Shown piece after piece: positions 26,333 through 38,498 of a stretch of 64,000 nt of DNA. Numbering within the stretch: the first letter of the stretch is position 1; every line of letters begins with the position of its first letter. A program made the position numbers and the translations under genes. Origin of the DNA: Sedimentibacter acidaminivorans (GTDB lineage Bacteria; Bacillota; Clostridia; Tissierellales; Sedimentibacteraceae); assembly GCF_017873955.1 (NCBI RefSeq), contig NZ_JAGGKS010000002.1, positions 186,001-250,000 of the forward strand, in the 5' to 3' direction. The notes beneath the pieces are model-generated. The model saw nothing but the letters and a program-made list of their open reading frames with translations. It was not told the DNA's origin and did not search any database.

Positions 26333-28996
26333 ATGTACTATCAAAAAAGTATAAAAGATACATATTTAAAAACTGAAACAAATCAAAGTACAGGTTTATC
26401 TAAAGAAGAAGCAAAAAAGCGATATGAAGAAAGTGGACCAAATGCTTTAGTAGAGAAAAAACCAAAAACTAAAATCGCTATGTTTATATCACAATTAAAA
26501 GATACAATGATCTACATACTATTTGCAGCAGCAACTGTTTCAGCTATTTTAGGAGAATTTAGTGATTCAGTAATAATTTTAATCGTAGTTCTATTAAATG
26601 CAACTATAGGCATGATTCAAGAATCAAAGGCAGAACAAGCACTCGAAGCTTTAAAAAAGCTCTCAAGTCCATTTGCTGCTTTAAGACGTGATGGAAAGAT
26701 TATAGAAGTTCCTGCTACAGAACTAGTTGTTGGTGATATTGTTTTATTAGAAGCAGGTCGAATCATTCCAGCAGATTTAAGACTTATATCATCTATAAAC
26801 TTAAAAATTGAAGAATCTGCACTAACTGGAGAATCTGTTCCATCAGAAAAAGATTGCAAATATATTGCAACTGAAGAAATTGGTGTTGGAGACCAAATCA
26901 ATATGGCATTCTCATCTACTAGTGTAGCTTATGGTAGAGGTGAGGGTATCGTTGTTCACACGGGAATGAACACTGAAATTGGTAAGATTGCAACATTAAT
27001 AAGCCAATCATCAGACGAAATGACTCCTCTCCAAAAAAGACTTGAAGATTTAGGAAAACTTCTTGGTATTTTAGCAATAGTTATATGCGTTGCAATGTTT
27101 GGAATTGCCGTTTTTCAAAAACGTGATATAGTTGAAATGCTTTTAACTGCTATTTCATTGGCCGTTGCAGCTGTTCCAGAAGGTTTACCAGCAATAGTAA
27201 CAATAGTTTTAGCTCTTGGTGTTCAAAGAATGGTAAAGGTAAACACAATAGTAAGGAAATTACCATCAGTCGAGACTTTAGGTGCAGTAAGTATAGTTTG
27301 TTCAGACAAAACAGGTACACTTACACAAAATAAAATGACAGTTACAAAAATCTATTTAAATAATCAACTTAAAGATGTAAATGAACTATCTTTGGATAAA
27401 GATGATTTATTTATAAATGGATTTGTACTTTGTAATGATGCATCTACAGATAATGGCTCCAGAATTGGTGACCCAACAGAAATTGCCCTTTTAGATATGG
27501 GTACTAAAGTAAATGTAACAAAAGAAGGGCTTGAAACTAGCAACCCTAGAATAAATGAACAATCATTTGATTCAACTCGTAAAATGATGACAACTGTACA
27601 TAAAACTCAAAACGACAAAATTATTAGTTACACCAAAGGAGCAATGGATATAATTCTTGAAAGGTGTAACAAAATTATACTTAACGGAAAAATCGAAAAT
27701 ATAAATCAAAATCATATAAAAAATATTAAAGATGCTGCTACTGAAATGGCAAGAGGTGCGTTGAGAGTTTTAGCTTTAGCTATAAAAGAAGATGATGATT
27801 CTGCTACTGAAGAAAATCTTGTTTTTACAGGTTTAGTTGGAATGATAGATCCTCCACGTCCTGAAGCTAAAGATGCTGTTAGTGTATTTAAAAGTGCTGG
27901 CATAAAAACAATTATGATTACTGGCGACCACAAAGACACCGCTCTAGCTATAGCAGAAGAACTTGGAATTGCAGATAGTGAAACACAATGCATAACAGGT
28001 AGTGAGCTAAATGACCTAACTCAAGAAGAACTAAATCAAAAAGTAAGCAATCTCCGTGTTTTTGCTCGTGTATCGCCTGAAAATAAAGTTATGATTGTAA
28101 AAGCTTTTAAAGCCCATGGTAATATAGTATCAATGACAGGCGATGGAGTTAATGATGCTCCTTCTCTAAAAACTGCCGACATTGGAGTGGCGATGGGTAT
28201 AACTGGTACAGATGTTGCCAAAGGAGCAGCTGACATGGTTCTTACAGACGATAACTTTGCAACTATTGAACGCGCTGTTGCAGAAGGTAGAAATATTTAT
28301 GAAAATATAAAGAAAACAGTATTATTCCTCCTTTCAGCAAACTTTGGAGAAGTTATATCCATGTTTACAGCAATTGTTGTAGGTTTAGCAGCGCCACTTC
28401 AAGCTATACATATCCTTTGGGTTAATTTAATAACAGATTCACTTCCAGCACTAGCACTTGGTGTTGACACCAAAGACAAAGATATAATGAGGTTGAAACC
28501 TAGAGACCCTAAAGAAAGCTTATTTGCAAATGGTGGAATGATTTTTACACTTTACAATGGTTTAATGATTGCATTTATTACATTAGGAGCATTTCTATAT
28601 TTTCCTATACAACATCTTATTGCAGATGGAACTCAAGTAACATTAGCTTCCATAAAAACAATGCTATTAAGTCCTAATGATATTATGCACGCACAGACAT
28701 ATGCTTTTATAACCCTCGGTACATCACAATTATTTCATGCTATAGGAATGCGAAACACAAATAAATCCTTATTTAAAATGAATCATTTTGATAACAAAGC
28801 TATGATTTTAGCATTTGTAACAGGTTTAGCTCTTCAAGTAGCGGTTACTGAAGTTCCTATTTTAATAGAAGTTTTTGAAACGGTACAACTTTCATTAACA
28901 GAATGGATAGACTTGTTGCTATTATCAATGGTACCATTAGTATCACATGAACTTGTTGTATTAGTAAAAACTATTATTAGAAAAACTAATAAATAA
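26333..28996 (+). CDS. P2-type Ca2+/Mn2+-transporting ATPase
   Basis: An 887-residue P-type ATPase of the SERCA-like calcium class. The phosphorylated Asp is D325 in SDKTGTLTQNK. TGES (165-168) is in the actuator domain, and TGDGVNDAPSL in the hinge. Ion-site residues are present: the PEGL Glu (283) in helix 4, and Asn and Asp in WVNLITDSLPALALG of helix 6. It should export Ca2+ and/or Mn2+ from the cytoplasm. The upstream yybP-ykoY riboswitch makes Mn2+ export the favoured inference. The start has GGAGAG upstream. Confidence 0.95.
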   Translation: MYYQKSIKDTYLKTETNQSTGLSKEEAKKRYEESGPNALVEKKPKTKIAMFISQLKDTMIYILFAAATVSAILGEFSDSVIILIVVLLNATIGMIQESKAEQALEALKKLSSPFAALRRDGKIIEVPATELVVGDIVLLEAGRIIPADLRLISSINLKIEESALTGESVPSEKDCKYIATEEIGVGDQINMAFSSTSVAYGRGEGIVVHTGMNTEIGKIATLISQSSDEMTPLQKRLEDLGKLLGILAIVICVAMFGIAVFQKRDIVEMLLTAISLAVAAVPEGLPAIVTIVLALGVQRMVKVNTIVRKLPSVETLGAVSIVCSDKTGTLTQNKMTVTKIYLNNQLKDVNELSLDKDDLFINGFVLCNDASTDNGSRIGDPTEIALLDMGTKVNVTKEGLETSNPRINEQSFDSTRKMMTTVHKTQNDKIISYTKGAMDIILERCNKIILNGKIENINQNHIKNIKDAATEMARGALRVLALAIKEDDDSATEENLVFTGLVGMIDPPRPEAKDAVSVFKSAGIKTIMITGDHKDTALAIAEELGIADSETQCITGSELNDLTQEELNQKVSNLRVFARVSPENKVMIVKAFKAHGNIVSMTGDGVNDAPSLKTADIGVAMGITGTDVAKGAADMVLTDDNFATIERAVAEGRNIYENIKKTVLFLLSANFGEVISMFTAIVVGLAAPLQAIHILWVNLITDSLPALALGVDTKDKDIMRLKPRDPKESLFANGGMIFTLYNGLMIAFITLGAFLYFPIQHLIADGTQVTLASIKTMLLSPNDIMHAQTYAFITLGTSQLFHAIGMRNTNKSLFKMNHFDNKAMILAFVTGLALQVAVTEVPILIEVFETVQLSLTEWIDLLLLSMVPLVSHELVVLVKTIIRKTNK

Positions 28997-29003
28997 TATG
29001 AAA

Positions 29004-29038
29004 AAAAGGAGCTAGCACATATAAGCTTTGCTCCTTTT
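29004..29038. terminator. Bidirectional terminator between ATPase gene and yajC
   Basis: AAAAGGAGC pairs with GCTCCTTTT across a 17-nt loop, with A and T tracts on the outer sides. It serves the convergent ATPase (+) and yajC (-) genes. Confidence 0.85.
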
Positions 29039-29051
29039 ATTATAGCTATTC

Positions 29052-29387
29052 TTAATCTTCTTTTTTATCTTCAGTTACTTCAGGTAATTCTTCTACAACT
29101 TCGTCAGCTTTAGACCCTTTTCCCTTTTTAGTAACACTACCTATTGCCCATTTTGAGAAATTGATTCTTTGTTTTCCATAAGTCATTTCTAAAGTTACTA
29201 ATTCTTCATTTACCTTAACAACTTTACCATGGATTCCACCAATTGTGATGACTTCATCACCTTGAGATAGGCTATCTCTCATAGCTCTTACTTCTTTGTC
29301 CTTTTTTTTCTGCGGTCTAATCATTAAAAAGTACATAGCACCAAATAAAACGACCATCATAACTATACTTGTTAATTGTTGTGGCAT
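29052..29387 (-). CDS. yajC: Preprotein translocase subunit YajC
   Basis: A 111-residue YajC: one N-terminal membrane helix (VVLFGAMYFLMIRPQKKKDKE) and a cytoplasmic domain with GDEVITIGGIHGKV. It is an accessory subunit of the Sec translocase. The C-terminus is acidic. It is the last gene of ruvCAB-spoIID-queA-tgt-yajC and starts with AGGAGG upstream. Confidence 0.95.
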   Translation of the reverse strand: MPQQLTSIVMMVVLFGAMYFLMIRPQKKKDKEVRAMRDSLSQGDEVITIGGIHGKVVKVNEELVTLEMTYGKQRINFSKWAIGSVTKKGKGSKADEVVEELPEVTEDKKED

Positions 29388-29416
29388 AGTTCCTCCTAAA
29401 ATTTAATTAATCTTGT

Positions 29417-30529
<1,113 letters not shown>

Positions 30530-30540
30530 TCACCTACTTT

Positions 30541-31581
30541 TTATTTTATTATCATTGCATCACCAAAACTGAAAAACCTGTATTTATTTTTAACAGCCTC
30601 ATTGTATGCATTCATTATATTTTCTTTACCTGCCAAAGCGCTTACAAGCATAATGAGCGTAGATTCAGGCAGATGAAAATTTGTAATGAGTGAATCTACT
30701 ACTTTAAAACTATATCCTGGATAAATGAATATATCAGTCCATCCATTTTGCGCTCTTACTAATCCTTTGTCATCTCCAATAGTTTCCAATGTTCTTGTAC
30801 TGGTGGTACCAACGGAAATAACTTTTTTTCCATCAAGTTTAGCCTTATTTATTTTTTCTGCTTCACCTTCTGATAGTTCATAATATTCAGAATGCATTTT
30901 ATGTTCTAGAATATACTCTGACTTAACTGGCCTAAATGTCCCTAACCCAACATGTAAAGTTAATTTTGCAATAATTACGCCCTTCTCTTCTATCATTTTT
31001 ATAACTTCATCATTAAAATGTAACCCTGCCGTTGGAGCCGCCGCAGAACCTGGATTAGCAGCGTAAATAGTCTGATATCTATTTTTATCTTCTAATTTTT
31101 CATGTATGTATGGAGGCAGAGGCATTTCGCCTAGTTGGTCCAAAATTTCTTCAAATATACCTTCAAATTCAAACTCTATTATTCTATTTCCATCATCATG
31201 AACATCAGTTATTTTTCCTAAGAGCAAGTTATCTTTAAAAATCAGCTCTGCTCCTACTTTTGCTTTTTTTCCTGGTTTAACAAGTGTTTCCCACTTTTTA
31301 TCATCAATTCTTTTCAATAACAACAACTCGATGACAGCGCCTGTGTCTTTTCTCACTCCAAACAACCTAGCTGGTAAAACTTTAGTATCATTAATAACAA
31401 TACAATCACCTTCATTTAGATAGTCAACCACATCATAAAAATGTTTATGTTCTATTTCACCAGTAGATTTGTCCAAAACTAATAACCTAGAATGATCCCT
31501 ATCCTGTAATGGCGTTTGTGCTATAAGTTCTTCTGGTAAATCATAGTAAAAATCACTTGTTTTCGAATTTATTTCTATCAT
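30541..31581 (-). CDS. queA: S-adenosylmethionine:tRNA ribosyltransferase-isomerase
   Basis: A 346-residue QueA that adds an epoxycyclopentanediol group to preQ1-tRNA. Typical blocks are [13 protein letters not shown]-like [38 protein letters not shown] and [16 protein letters not shown]. Its ATG overlaps the spoIID stop (ATGA), indicating translational coupling. Confidence 0.97.
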   Translation of the reverse strand: MIEINSKTSDFYYDLPEELIAQTPLQDRDHSRLLVLDKSTGEIEHKHFYDVVDYLNEGDCIVINDTKVLPARLFGVRKDTGAVIELLLLKRIDDKKWETLVKPGKKAKVGAELIFKDNLLLGKITDVHDDGNRIIEFEFEGIFEEILDQLGEMPLPPYIHEKLEDKNRYQTIYAANPGSAAAPTAGLHFNDEVIKMIEEKGVIIAKLTLHVGLGTFRPVKSEYILEHKMHSEYYELSEGEAEKINKAKLDGKKVISVGTTSTRTLETIGDDKGLVRAQNGWTDIFIYPGYSFKVVDSLITNFHLPESTLIMLVSALAGKENIMNAYNEAVKNKYRFFSFGDAMIIK

Positions 31582-33302
31582 TTAATTGTAACTCCAGTAT
31601 AATAATATTTTAGTATTTCTTCATATGTAAAACCTTGCGTTGCCATTTCCTTTGCTCCATATTGGCTCATACCAATGCCATGTCCCCAACCTCTACCACT
31701 GAAATTGTACTCAGATGTATCATTATCTTGAATTGATATTCCTGATTTACTAATAAAGGCTGTACTATTTTTATTTACACTTGCAGTTTTTGTACTTGAA
31801 ATTAAATATTTCCCATCAATATTGCCTGTATCTAATACTGTAGATGGATTAATTTCCTCATAAGAACTATCTAATTCTTCATCATCTAAATCAACAATAA
31901 CATCTAATATACTACTACCAGTATTCTCTTCTTTTTGCATAATAACATTCTTACTTAATTCTGCAAATGATTCATTGGTAAAATAAAAAAAGTTGCTATT
32001 TTTAGTTGTAAACCATGAACTTAATAAAAAGTCATAACCGAGAACCCTTCTTACATTTTCTTTCTTATATGTAATTTTACCAATATCAGTTAGAAATATG
32101 CACTCCAAAACCCTGTAATTCTCAGAAACTTTAGATATTTCAATACCATAGAGATCATTTATATCATTACCATCATCTTGAAGTTTCCCAATAATATAAT
32201 CCTTTGTAGCAACCTTATTCCACTCAGTTTGTGGAGAAATATTAGAATATTCATCCTGTACACCTCGTAAGTAAGGTAACGCTTCAAACCAAATATTTTC
32301 AGAGTTTTCCGTACTTCCACCACTAGATGAATGAAAAAATGCCTTAATTAATTTATCATCATAGTATATCTTTTGTCCTTTAGTATCGTCAACCGCCTTA
32401 TTAATATCTTCATATTCACTAGCATATCCTCTATAAACCTGACTATCTTGATTATCCTCTAGATCGTAACCATAATTTGACTTATAATCTAAGCATGACA
32501 TGGCATACGTCCTAGCAGCTAATACTTGAGCCTTAATAGCCTCAATTGGCCATGACGGAATAATTTCATTTGGAACAACTCCATATAAATAGCCTTCTAT
32601 ATCTACATAATTTATAGATATAAGCTTTGATTCATCAATTATATAAAATCCCATCATTCCTCTAAATGGTTTTTTATCAATACTTATCATATTGAATGAT
32701 AAATTGCTGTTATATGATGTAAAATAAATATTATAATTATTACTATACATAAATGCAATATTATTTTCGCTATTATAGACAACAATATTTTTATTTATAC
32801 CACAAAGTATTTCGCTATCTAAATTGTTATTATTAAGTTTATTAATAGTATCAATAGCTGTATTTTCATCCACATAAGAACCAACGGTTATTTCATATCG
32901 TTCACCATTGTAATATGGATAAAAACATAAATCAATACTTTTTTCCAGGTTTCTTATCTCTACTTGAGTTTCCTCAAATGTAGAAAATTGCTTATTCTTT
33001 AATTTTACATGATAAGGACCAGTTGTTGGGTTTTTTAATTGTACATTTAAATTACTATCATAATATGTGTCTAATAAGAAATTAAGTTCTGTATCTAATT
33101 GAAATAGTTCAACTAATTCATTGCCATTTTTCTCATAAACATGAATATTATCATATCCTTTTAGCATTGCATGCTCATTATAACCTCTAGGCGATCTAAT
33201 CCTTACCCTAACATAAGTATCTGCATCTAACCCAAAGCATGTACCTATGGAAAACATCAATAAAACAACAACAATTATAAAGCCTTTAGCAATTTTTTTC
33301 AT
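31578..33302 (-). CDS. SpoIID/LytB domain protein
   Basis: About 574 residues with a signal peptide ([19 protein letters not shown]). A ~190-residue N-terminal region has a SPOR-like segment. The SpoIID domain follows ([41 protein letters not shown]) and ends in [15 protein letters not shown]. SpoIID proteins are lytic transglycosylases that act on peptidoglycan during engulfment; relatives such as LytB act on vegetative walls. The location between ruvB and queA is unlike classical spoIID. The ATG at 33300-33302 has GGTGA close upstream and lies 4 nt after ruvB. Confidence 0.9.
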   Translation of the reverse strand: MKKIAKGFIIVVVLLMFSIGTCFGLDADTYVRVRIRSPRGYNEHAMLKGYDNIHVYEKNGNELVELFQLDTELNFLLDTYYDSNLNVQLKNPTTGPYHVKLKNKQFSTFEETQVEIRNLEKSIDLCFYPYYNGERYEITVGSYVDENTAIDTINKLNNNNLDSEILCGINKNIVVYNSENNIAFMYSNNYNIYFTSYNSNLSFNMISIDKKPFRGMMGFYIIDESKLISINYVDIEGYLYGVVPNEIIPSWPIEAIKAQVLAARTYAMSCLDYKSNYGYDLEDNQDSQVYRGYASEYEDINKAVDDTKGQKIYYDDKLIKAFFHSSSGGSTENSENIWFEALPYLRGVQDEYSNISPQTEWNKVATKDYIIGKLQDDGNDINDLYGIEISKVSENYRVLECIFLTDIGKITYKKENVRRVLGYDFLLSSWFTTKNSNFFYFTNESFAELSKNVIMQKEENTGSSILDVIVDLDDEELDSSYEEINPSTVLDTGNIDGKYLISSTKTASVNKNSTAFISKSGISIQDNDTSEYNFSGRGWGHGIGMSQYGAKEMATQGFTYEEILKYYYTGVTIK

Positions 33303-33306
33303 CTCT

Positions 33307-34347
33307 TCACCCTTCATAATTCATGCTTATTTGATTACTATTTTCATCTTTAGCCTTATTTACATGTTTATATCCTAATTCAGTTACAATTCTACCTCTA
33401 GGCGTTCTATTTATAAAACCTATTTGTAACAAATAGGGTTCATAAACATCTTCAATTGTACCCTTTTCTTCTCCTATAGATGCTGCAAGGGTTTCTAGTC
33501 CAACGGGACCACCTTTATAATAATCTATTATTGTATTTAATATTCTTCTATCTAATTTATCCAATCCCGTTCCATCTATTTCTAACATTTTAAGAGCTTT
33601 ATCCGCTGTTTGAGTATCTATTATACCATCACCTTTAACTATGGCATAATCCCTAACTCTTTTTAAAAGTCTGTTAGCAATTCTCGGTGTACCCCTTGAC
33701 CTTCTTGCAATTTCTTCTGCACCAGTTTCATTAATTTGTATATTAATTATACCAGCAGATCTTAAAATTATTTTTTTCAAATCCTCTGCATTATAAAAAT
33801 CAAGGTTACACATTACACCAAACCTATCTCTAAGTGGTGAAGCAAGCATACCAGCTCTGGTTGTAGCTCCTATCAGAGTGAACTTAGGCAAATCAAGTCT
33901 AATAGACCTTGCAGATGGACCTTTTCCTATAATTATATCAAGAGCATAATCTTCTAGTGCTGGATACATTATTTCTTCAACACTTTTATTTAATCTATGT
34001 ATTTCATCTATAAACAAAACATCATTTTCATTTAAATTGGTAAGTATGGCCGCTAAATCACCAGGGCGCTCAATTGCAGGTCCTGAAGTAACTCTAATAT
34101 TCACACCCATTTCATTAGAAATAATATTAGCTAAAGTTGTTTTACCAAGACCAGGAGGCCCGGACAACAATACATGGTCTAAAGGCTGATTTCTCATTTT
34201 AGCAGACTCTATAAATATATCCAAAGTTTCCTTTACCTTATCTTGACCTATGTAGTTCGCTAACTTTTGTGGGCGCAGACCTAATTCAATATCCTCTTCC
34301 CCTTCATTAAGGGTACTTACGATAATTTCATTTTCTCTATCTATCAT
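33307..34347 (-). CDS. ruvB: Holliday junction helicase RuvB
   Basis: A 346-residue AAA+ motor for branch migration. It has Walker [10 protein letters not shown], Walker [16 protein letters not shown], sensor GATTRAG and a C-terminal winged helix ending in [15 protein letters not shown]. It starts 9 nt after ruvA, with GGGTGG upstream. Confidence 0.98.
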   Translation of the reverse strand: MIDRENEIIVSTLNEGEEDIELGLRPQKLANYIGQDKVKETLDIFIESAKMRNQPLDHVLLSGPPGLGKTTLANIISNEMGVNIRVTSGPAIERPGDLAAILTNLNENDVLFIDEIHRLNKSVEEIMYPALEDYALDIIIGKGPSARSIRLDLPKFTLIGATTRAGMLASPLRDRFGVMCNLDFYNAEDLKKIILRSAGIINIQINETGAEEIARRSRGTPRIANRLLKRVRDYAIVKGDGIIDTQTADKALKMLEIDGTGLDKLDRRILNTIIDYYKGGPVGLETLAASIGEEKGTIEDVYEPYLLQIGFINRTPRGRIVTELGYKHVNKAKDENSNQISMNYEG

Positions 34348-34356
34348 TATTCCACC

Positions 34357-34965
34357 CTAACTGTTAATATTTTTTAATAATTCCATAATTATTTCATTTT
34401 CCGACTTGCCCTTAATATCAATATTCTCCAGGGCTTTTTTTGCTTCAAACTGAGTAAAACCTAAAGCAACTAATGCATTTATTACATCTGATGAAGATTC
34501 TTTATCACTACTTGTTGTTGATACATATTCATCTAATAAATAATCATCTTTATCTAATGATTCTATAGTTCCTACTTTATCTTTTAACTCAAGAATTATT
34601 TTACTTGCAGTTTTCTTTCCTATTCCTGGCACCTTAGACATCTTAGTTGAATCATCTTTTAATATTATTGCTTTTATAGTATTAGTATCATATGTTGACA
34701 ATATTGAAAGACCTGCCTTTGGACCTACTCCGCTAACTGAAATTAGCTTTTTAAACATATCAATTTCTTCCTGCTTTAAAAATCCAAAAAGGGAAAGAAT
34801 ATCTTCTCTAACATGCATATAGGTATATATTAATAATTTTTCACCTTCTTTTACCATATTTAAAGTACTAAAAGAAGTATTTATAAAGTAACCTATGCCA
34901 TTATTCTCAACTATTAAATAATCTAGACCCTTTTTTACTATTTCACCTTTTATAAAACTTATCAT
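34357..34965 (-). CDS. ruvA: Holliday junction helicase subunit RuvA
   Basis: A 202-residue RuvA. It has an N-terminal OB fold (MISFIKGEIVKKG), tandem helix-hairpin-helix motifs (LISVSGVGPKAGLSIL, SKVPGIGKKTASKIILEL) and a C-terminal three-helix domain that contacts RuvB. It binds four-way junctions. It lies 23 nt after ruvC. Confidence 0.97.
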   Translation of the reverse strand: MISFIKGEIVKKGLDYLIVENNGIGYFINTSFSTLNMVKEGEKLLIYTYMHVREDILSLFGFLKQEEIDMFKKLISVSGVGPKAGLSILSTYDTNTIKAIILKDDSTKMSKVPGIGKKTASKIILELKDKVGTIESLDKDDYLLDEYVSTTSSDKESSSDVINALVALGFTQFEAKKALENIDIKGKSENEIIMELLKNINS

Positions 34966-34988
34966 AAGATACTACCCTCATTTACTTT

Positions 34989-35489
34989 CTAATATTTCTC
35001 TATTTTAAATTTATTTGCGAATTTTAACGAATGTGCATGGCAAATAGCAGCAGCTAATCCATCTGCCACATCATCGGGTTTTGGTACTTCATCAAGTTTT
35101 AATATTACTTTAACCATTTCTTGAACCTGTCTCTTTTCAGCCCTTCCATAGCCAACTATTCCCTGCTTTATTTGCAATGGTGTATATTCATAAAGTGGAA
35201 TACTTTGGTTTACAGCTGCTAATAAGTGTACGCCTCTAGCTTGTGCTACAGCTATTGCAGTTTTAACATTCTTATTATAAAAAAGTTCTTCAATAGACAC
35301 AGCTTCAGGCTTGTACTTTTCAAATAGTTCAGTATAGCTATCATAAATTATCTTTAACCTATTTGGAAATTCCTCACAGCTATTTGTTATGACTGCACCA
35401 TATTCAAGAACTTCAAATTTATTTCCTATGTAATTAACTACTCCATATCCCGAAATTGCAAGACCTGGATCAATTCCAAATATTATCAT
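34989..35489 (-). CDS. ruvC: Holliday junction resolvase RuvC
   Basis: A 166-residue RuvC with acidic residues in [22 protein letters not shown] and [16 protein letters not shown]. It cuts junctions symmetrically. Having ruvC, ruvA and ruvB together gives a complete resolvasome. The ATG has AGGA upstream. It appears to be the first gene of the ruvC-to-yajC run. Confidence 0.97.
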   Translation of the reverse strand: MIIFGIDPGLAISGYGVVNYIGNKFEVLEYGAVITNSCEEFPNRLKIIYDSYTELFEKYKPEAVSIEELFYNKNVKTAIAVAQARGVHLLAAVNQSIPLYEYTPLQIKQGIVGYGRAEKRQVQEMVKVILKLDEVPKPDDVADGLAAAICHAHSLKFANKFKIEKY

Positions 35490-35618
35490 ATTAGTCCTTT
35501 TATTAGATTTATTAATTGTCTAATTTTTCCTTATAGTTCTGTAATTTATTCAACAATTGCAGTTTAATTATATCATAACTTTACTATTTTGTTAAGAAAA
35601 ACTTATTTAACAAGTAAC

Positions 35619-35640
35619 AAAGGCTGCATTTGCAGCCTTT
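35619..35640 (-). terminator. Terminator at the end of the creatininase operon
   Basis: AAAGGCTGC and GCAGCCTTT form a perfect 9-bp stem with a 4-nt loop, 6 nt beyond the creatininase stop. The T-tail on the minus strand is short (GTTACTTGTT). Confidence 0.7.
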
Positions 35641-35645
35641 ATTGT

Positions 35646-36398
35646 TTATAATATTATTTTATCTATCATTTCACATAGTCTTTCTATAACCAAATCTGTT
35701 ATTTCTTTTCCAAGCTCTATGCTTGCCTTCGTAGAATCTCCTAATGCCCCATTTTCAGAAACTTCATAAAAATCCCAATACACTCCACCATCTTTTACAA
35801 TTCCTTTATCTTTATATTTGCTTTCTTTTTTTATTTTTCCTTTTTCCAATGCTTCCTCTTTTACGAGCCATGGAGCTAAATACCAACTTTGTGATGTTTC
35901 TGCTTCGCAAGCATGCCCCCTTATCTTTGAGCAGTTTTTTTCATCTAACAAATCTTTTACTACTCCCGAACCAACTCCTGACCAATATGCATCTATATTA
36001 TACTCCATTTTTATCTTTGTTATTGCTGTGCCTAATGCAAATCTATTTCCTCCATGCCCTGTAAGATACAATATTTTATTTATACCATGCTGTTTCAAAC
36101 TCCATGCAATATCCATTAAAATTGAAATATATGTATCCGGTCGCAATGTAATTGTACCAGGAAATTTCATGTGATGAGGAGATATACCATATCCAACAGG
36201 TGGACAAATCAATGCATCACTTCCATATTTCTCTCCTAGCATTTTAGCTATTTCGTATGCTCTAACCGTATCTGTAGCGAATGTTGTATTTGGCCCATGT
36301 TGCTCATAAGAACCAGTAGGTACTAATGCTACTTTTACATCATTTATATACTTATTTAACTCTACCCATGTTAATTCTTCTAAAATTAATGCTTTCAT
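35646..36398 (-). CDS. Creatininase-family amidohydrolase
   Basis: A 250-residue metal-dependent amidohydrolase of the creatininase family. Metal ligands are visible in GSYEQHGP (Glu, His), an ATDT Asp, LTGHGGNR and GHACEAETS (Glu). Family members hydrolyse cyclic or linear amides such as creatinine, N-formyl compounds or a formamido-pyrimidine; no substrate can be assigned. It is the last gene of the sigma-54 transport operon, 36 nt after the ATPase, so it probably acts on the imported compound. The start has GGAAG upstream. Confidence 0.88.
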   Translation of the reverse strand: MKALILEELTWVELNKYINDVKVALVPTGSYEQHGPNTTFATDTVRAYEIAKMLGEKYGSDALICPPVGYGISPHHMKFPGTITLRPDTYISILMDIAWSLKQHGINKILYLTGHGGNRFALGTAITKIKMEYNIDAYWSGVGSGVVKDLLDEKNCSKIRGHACEAETSQSWYLAPWLVKEEALEKGKIKKESKYKDKGIVKDGGVYWDFYEVSENGALGDSTKASIELGKEITDLVIERLCEMIDKIIL

Positions 36399-36433
36399 TT
36401 TACTTCCTTTCAGTTTTTATTTTAGCCATATCC

Positions 36434-37444
36434 TCATGAATTTTTATTTTTATGCAAATGACAAAGTACAAAATGCCCCTTTTCAATTTCAACTTGCTGT
36501 GGCTGTTCCTTTTTACATATTTCCATACATTTTACACACCTTGGATGAAAGCTGCAGCCATTAGGTTTATCTACAGGATTTGGTGCTTCCCCTTTTATAT
36601 TTTGTAAACTTATTTTAAAGTCTGGATCAGGATTAGGCACTGCTTCTAACAAAGCTTCTGTATATGGATGAAATCTTTTTTTGATTAGTTGTTCCGTAGG
36701 TGCGATTTCAACAATTTTACCTAAATACATTACAGCAGTATAATCACTTATATACCTTATTAAAGAAAGATCATGTGATATACAAATAGCAGCTAAGTTT
36801 CTTTCTTTTATCATTTTTCTTAATAAACTTAATATTCCTGCTCTTATAGACACGTCAAGCATTGATACCGGCTCATCAGCTATAAGTAATGAAGGATTTA
36901 ATATTAATGCTCTTGCTATTGCCACTCTTTGTCTTTGTCCTCCACTCATTTCATGCGGATATCTCTCCAAATATGTTTGTGCTGGTTTTAAACCGACTTC
37001 TTCAAGTATATCTTCAGCTATTTTCAATTGTTCTTTATAATTACTACCTATTTTATGTATAATTAATGGTTCAATTAATACATCTTTAATTTTAAATCTT
37101 GGATTTAAAGATTCATAAGGATCTTGGAATATCATTTGAGCTTTTTTCCTAAAGGCTTTTAACTGTTTACGTTTGAAAGCAGTAATATCAGTACCTTCGC
37201 ATATTATTTTTCCTTCTGTTGGTTTATAAAGTCCTAAAAGAAGTTTAGCTGTAGTGGTTTTTCCACATCCTGATTCCCCAACTAAGCCTAACGTTTCACC
37301 TGGTTTTATTTTTAAATTTATATTATCTACAGCTTTAAGAATTTTTTCTTCTGCAACTATTTTATTATTTTTAACTTTTACATTAAAATCTTTTCTTATA
37401 TTATTTGCCTCTAAGATATACCTGCTATCTTGTAAACTACTCAT
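36434..37444 (-). CDS. Peptide-type ABC transporter ATPase (DppF/OppF-like)
   Basis: About 336 residues. Walker A GESGCGKTT, signature MSGGQRQR and Walker B LLIADEPVSMLD are all intact. The C-terminal oligopeptide extension carries Cys (CSFHPRCVKCMEIC). It powers uptake through the neighbouring permeases. I start it at the ATG 37442-37444, which has GGAGT 6 nt upstream; a longer start would overlap the previous gene by 47 nt. It lies 4 nt after the DppD-like gene. Confidence 0.94.
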   Translation of the reverse strand: MSSLQDSRYILEANNIRKDFNVKVKNNKIVAEEKILKAVDNINLKIKPGETLGLVGESGCGKTTTAKLLLGLYKPTEGKIICEGTDITAFKRKQLKAFRKKAQMIFQDPYESLNPRFKIKDVLIEPLIIHKIGSNYKEQLKIAEDILEEVGLKPAQTYLERYPHEMSGGQRQRVAIARALILNPSLLIADEPVSMLDVSIRAGILSLLRKMIKERNLAAICISHDLSLIRYISDYTAVMYLGKIVEIAPTEQLIKKRFHPYTEALLEAVPNPDPDFKISLQNIKGEAPNPVDKPNGCSFHPRCVKCMEICKKEQPQQVEIEKGHFVLCHLHKNKNS

Positions 37445-37448
37445 ATTG

Positions 37449-38465
37449 TCACTCCTTAATGTTTTCTTGCAACCATGTTTCTTGTTTACTTGCAAGCACT
37501 CTTAATTTTTCTCTTTCTTCTTCACGATGACAATAGAAGAAACCTTCTTCTATATTAGTTTTTTTAGGGTTTTCCTGTGAACATTTTTCTATTGAAAATG
37601 GACATCTATCTTTAAACCTACAGCCTTTTATTTCATTAAGTAGATTCGGTGGAATGCCAGGTATTGAAATGAGGTCGTTTTTCTCCCCAACAAGGCTTGG
37701 AAATGCATTTTTCAATCCCATAGTATACGGATGATTAGGTTCTTTAAAAACTTGATTTACTTCTCCATATTCAACTATTTTACCACCATACATTACCGCT
37801 ACTTTTGTACAGGTTTGTGCGATTACTGACATATCATGAGTTACAAGTATCATAGAACCTTGATAATTTTCTAATAGTTTGTTTATTCTTTCTAGTATCT
37901 GGGATTGAACTATTACATCTAAGGCTGTCGTTGGTTCATCTGCTATTATAATCTTAGGATTTAAAGCTAGTGCCATAGCAATTATTGCTCTTTGTTTCAT
38001 GCCTCCACTATATTGATGTGGATAATCATTTAATCTTCCTTTTTCTAATCCTACAAGTTCAAACAATTCTTCTGCTCTTTTATATGCATCTTCTTTTGAT
38101 ATTTCTTTATGAGCTTGAATAGCTTCAACTATTTGCCAACTAATTTTATAAACAGGATTCAAAGAGTTCATCGCACTTTGAGTAATCATGGAAATATCTT
38201 TCCACCTTTTTTTTCTCATTTCATCTTTTGTTAGTTTTAATAGATTTTCATTTTCGAAAAATATTTCTCCTTCAGCAACAGTTCCATTTTGAGGCAATAG
38301 TCCAATTATACTTTTAATGAGAGTGGTTTTTCCGCATCCTGATTCTCCAACCAAACCTAATATTTCTCCATCTTCTATACTTAGACATATTTTATCTACA
38401 GCTCTTATATTTCCTTCTATAGTTTTATAATCTATACTTACGTTATTCAATTCTAATAGTTTCAT
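37449..38465 (-). CDS. Peptide-type ABC transporter ATPase (DppD/OppD-like)
   Basis: A 338-residue ATPase with Walker A GESGCGKTT, signature YSGGMKQR and Walker B IIIADEPTTALD. The C-terminal extension has the Cys motif CRFKDRCPFSIEKC. The second ATPase of a five-component peptide/nickel-type importer. It lies 33 nt after the second permease gene. Confidence 0.94.
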   Translation of the reverse strand: MKLLELNNVSIDYKTIEGNIRAVDKICLSIEDGEILGLVGESGCGKTTLIKSIIGLLPQNGTVAEGEIFFENENLLKLTKDEMRKKRWKDISMITQSAMNSLNPVYKISWQIVEAIQAHKEISKEDAYKRAEELFELVGLEKGRLNDYPHQYSGGMKQRAIIAMALALNPKIIIADEPTTALDVIVQSQILERINKLLENYQGSMILVTHDMSVIAQTCTKVAVMYGGKIVEYGEVNQVFKEPNHPYTMGLKNAFPSLVGEKNDLISIPGIPPNLLNEIKGCRFKDRCPFSIEKCSQENPKKTNIEEGFFYCHREEEREKLRVLASKQETWLQENIKE

Positions 38466-38498
38466 AGTAATTACATTCCTTTCGCTATTCTTATCTAA

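Noticed and set aside
35744-36174. Two plus-strand ORFs across the creatininase-family gene
   Set aside because: They are antisense shadows, very Leu/Phe-rich and without ribosome sites.
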